Shown here piece by piece: positions 5,794 through 6,686 of a stretch of DNA of 6,686 bases. The notes beneath the pieces are model-generated. The model ran no database searches and was not told where the DNA came from. It saw only the letters and a program-made list of their open reading frames with translations. A program made the position numbers and the translations under genes. Source of the stretch: Lutibacter sp. (GTDB lineage Bacteria > Bacteroidota > Bacteroidia > Flavobacteriales > Flavobacteriaceae); assembly GCA_003516285.1 (NCBI GenBank), contig DPCK01000102.1, positions 1-6,686 on the forward strand, read 5' to 3'. Every line of letters begins with the position of its first letter. Position 1 is the first letter of the stretch.

Positions 5794-6686
5794 ATGAATA
5801 AAGAAGAAATTTCAGTTTTTTGGTTTCGTCGCGATTTGAGGTTGGAAGACAATTGCGCTCTATTCCATGCGTTAAATTCAGAATATGCGGTGCTGCCAAT
5901 TTTTATTTTTGATGACGCTATTTTAAATGAATTGCCAACTAACGATCCAAGGGTAACTTTTATATATGAAACTTTAGCAAGTATCAATAATGAATTGGCA
6001 AAACTAAATGCTTCGTTGTATGTTAAAAAGGGAAATCCGGTTGAAATTTTGGCCACTATTTTTGAAGAATTTAACATAAAAAATGTGTTTTTCAATAAGG
6101 ATTATGAACCTTATGCTAAAGAACGGGACGAAAAAATAAGGCTGATTTGCAAACAAAAAAATATTGAATGTTTCACTTTTAAAGATCAGGTTATTTTTGA
6201 AGAAGCGGAAATTGTGAAAGCAGACGGACTGCCATATAGCGTTTATACGCCCTATAAAAATAAATGGCTCGAAAAATACCATACCAATTCACCGGTTGAA
6301 TACAAATCTGAAAGTTTAAAAGAACATTTCTTCAAATCAAGTCTAACATTTCCATCATTAAAGAGCATTGGTTTTGAAGAAAGCAACATTAAAGTATTGC
6401 CTTTCAAGGTTGAATGTATCAAAAAATATCAGGATATTAGGGATATTCCTTCTGTTGAAACGTCTAACGCTTCGGTGTTTTTGCGTTTTGGAACCATAAG
6501 CGTGCGTAAATTGGTGGATTATGCCAATAAAACGAATCAAATTTACTTGAGTGAATTGATATGGCGTGAATTTTTTATGCAAATCCTTTTTCATTATCCG
6601 AAAGTGGTCAATGAAAACTTTAATTCGAAATATAATTTTATTCCCTGGAGAAATAACGAAGTTGAATTTAAATTGTGGTGCGAAGG
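5794..6686 (+). CDS. DNA photolyase/cryptochrome family protein, N-terminal part (3' end outside window)
   Basis: An open reading frame of 297 complete codons runs from ATG 5794 to the window edge without a stop. The N-terminal antenna-binding domain opens with ISVFWFRRDLRLEDN (6-20), PIFIFDD (35-41) and NKDYEPYAKERD (101-112), then YSVYTPYKNKW (148-158). The FAD domain begins with Y212-QDIRDIPS (Y212 and R216 match Y222 and R226 of E. coli PhrB), RFGTISVR (231-238) and ELIWREFF (254-261), whose E254 and W257 match the dimer-contacting E274 and W277. This argues for a CPD photolyase that repairs UV dimers with blue light, rather than a signalling cryptochrome. The window ends in LWCEG, just before the usual GKTGYP catalytic-core segment. 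The FAD-loop motif reads TSNAS (223-227) where TSRLS is usual. It lies one base after the cyclase stop, so it shares the carotenoid operon. Confidence 0.93.
   Translation, partial: MNKEEISVFWFRRDLRLEDNCALFHALNSEYAVLPIFIFDDAILNELPTNDPRVTFIYETLASINNELAKLNASLYVKKGNPVEILATIFEEFNIKNVFFNKDYEPYAKERDEKIRLICKQKNIECFTFKDQVIFEEAEIVKADGLPYSVYTPYKNKWLEKYHTNSPVEYKSESLKEHFFKSSLTFPSLKSIGFEESNIKVLPFKVECIKKYQDIRDIPSVETSNASVFLRFGTISVRKLVDYANKTNQIYLSELIWREFFMQILFHYPKVVNENFNSKYNFIPWRNNEVEFKLWCE

Larger units (their letters stand above)
1742..6686 (+). other. Carotenoid/photolyase operon (continues past window)
   Basis: Six co-directional genes follow the crtI promoter: crtI, crtB, an unknown secreted protein, crtZ, a fused lycopene cyclase and a photolyase. 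After the 111-bp crtI-crtB gap, junctions are 9 nt, a 4-nt overlap (ATGA), a 1-nt overlap (TAATG) and 1 nt (TAAGATG). I see no terminator or second TAnnTTTG promoter in these junctions. The encoded route is GGPP to phytoene, lycopene, beta-carotene and zeaxanthin; no crtE, crtW or idi is present in the window. Confidence 0.8.

Noticed and set aside
5616..6282. Minus-strand open frames of 92-159 codons across the cyclase end and the photolyase
   Set aside because: They lie antisense to a clear photolyase and cyclase reading, have low-complexity composition and show no recognisable domain.
5794..6686. Signalling cryptochrome instead of photolyase
   Set aside because: The E254/W257 and Y212/R216 equivalents of E. 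coli photolyase substrate and flavin contacts are kept. The C-terminal half is outside the window, so the alternative is unlikely but not excluded.

Overview
The window comes from an AT-rich bacterium of the Bacteroidetes, most likely a Flavobacteriaceae (Flavobacterium-like) genome. The signs are a TTTG-N19-TAnnTTTG promoter of the Bacteroidetes type, almost no Shine-Dalgarno sequences, a CarB that stops before the usual allosteric domain, and a flavobacterial carotenoid gene set. All recognised genes are on the + strand.

Layout. Positions 1-681 hold the 3' end of carB (carbamoyl-phosphate synthase large chain), closed by a strong intrinsic terminator at 698-723. A new promoter then drives a MerR-family regulator (785-1687) with a C-terminal cobalamin-binding-type module that resembles the B12 photoreceptor CarH/LitR. 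After a 54-bp gap containing a second promoter comes a run of six genes: crtI (phytoene desaturase), crtB (phytoene synthase), a small secreted protein of unknown function, crtZ (beta-carotene hydroxylase), a fused CrtYc-CrtYd-type lycopene cyclase, and a DNA photolyase that runs off the right edge. The photolyase is open to the window end at 5794-6686. Spacing from crtB onward is 9 nt, a 4-nt overlap, a 1-nt overlap and 1 nt, which indicates one operon. The only larger internal gap, crtI-crtB (111 bp), carries a GC-rich palindromic element foreign to its AT-rich surroundings.

How the genes fit together. CrtB makes phytoene from GGPP, CrtI desaturates it to lycopene, the cyclase makes beta-carotene and CrtZ makes zeaxanthin. 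GGPP synthase (crtE) and a ketolase (crtW) are not in the window. Photolyase repairs UV-induced pyrimidine dimers using light. The regulator keeps the residues that bind and sense adenosylcobalamin in CarH (W-x9-EH and E-x-H-x-x-G). The regulator promoter and the crtI promoter share a palindromic motif, GTTNAAC, present twice in each at exactly 21-bp spacing (one copy has a mismatch). The best reading is a light-responsive photoprotection regulon, with an autoregulated B12-type photoreceptor controlling pigment synthesis and DNA repair. The regulator family and the enzymes are known. The operator architecture, the nearly leaderless crtI transcript, the secreted unknown protein and the GC-rich insert are the parts most worth testing.
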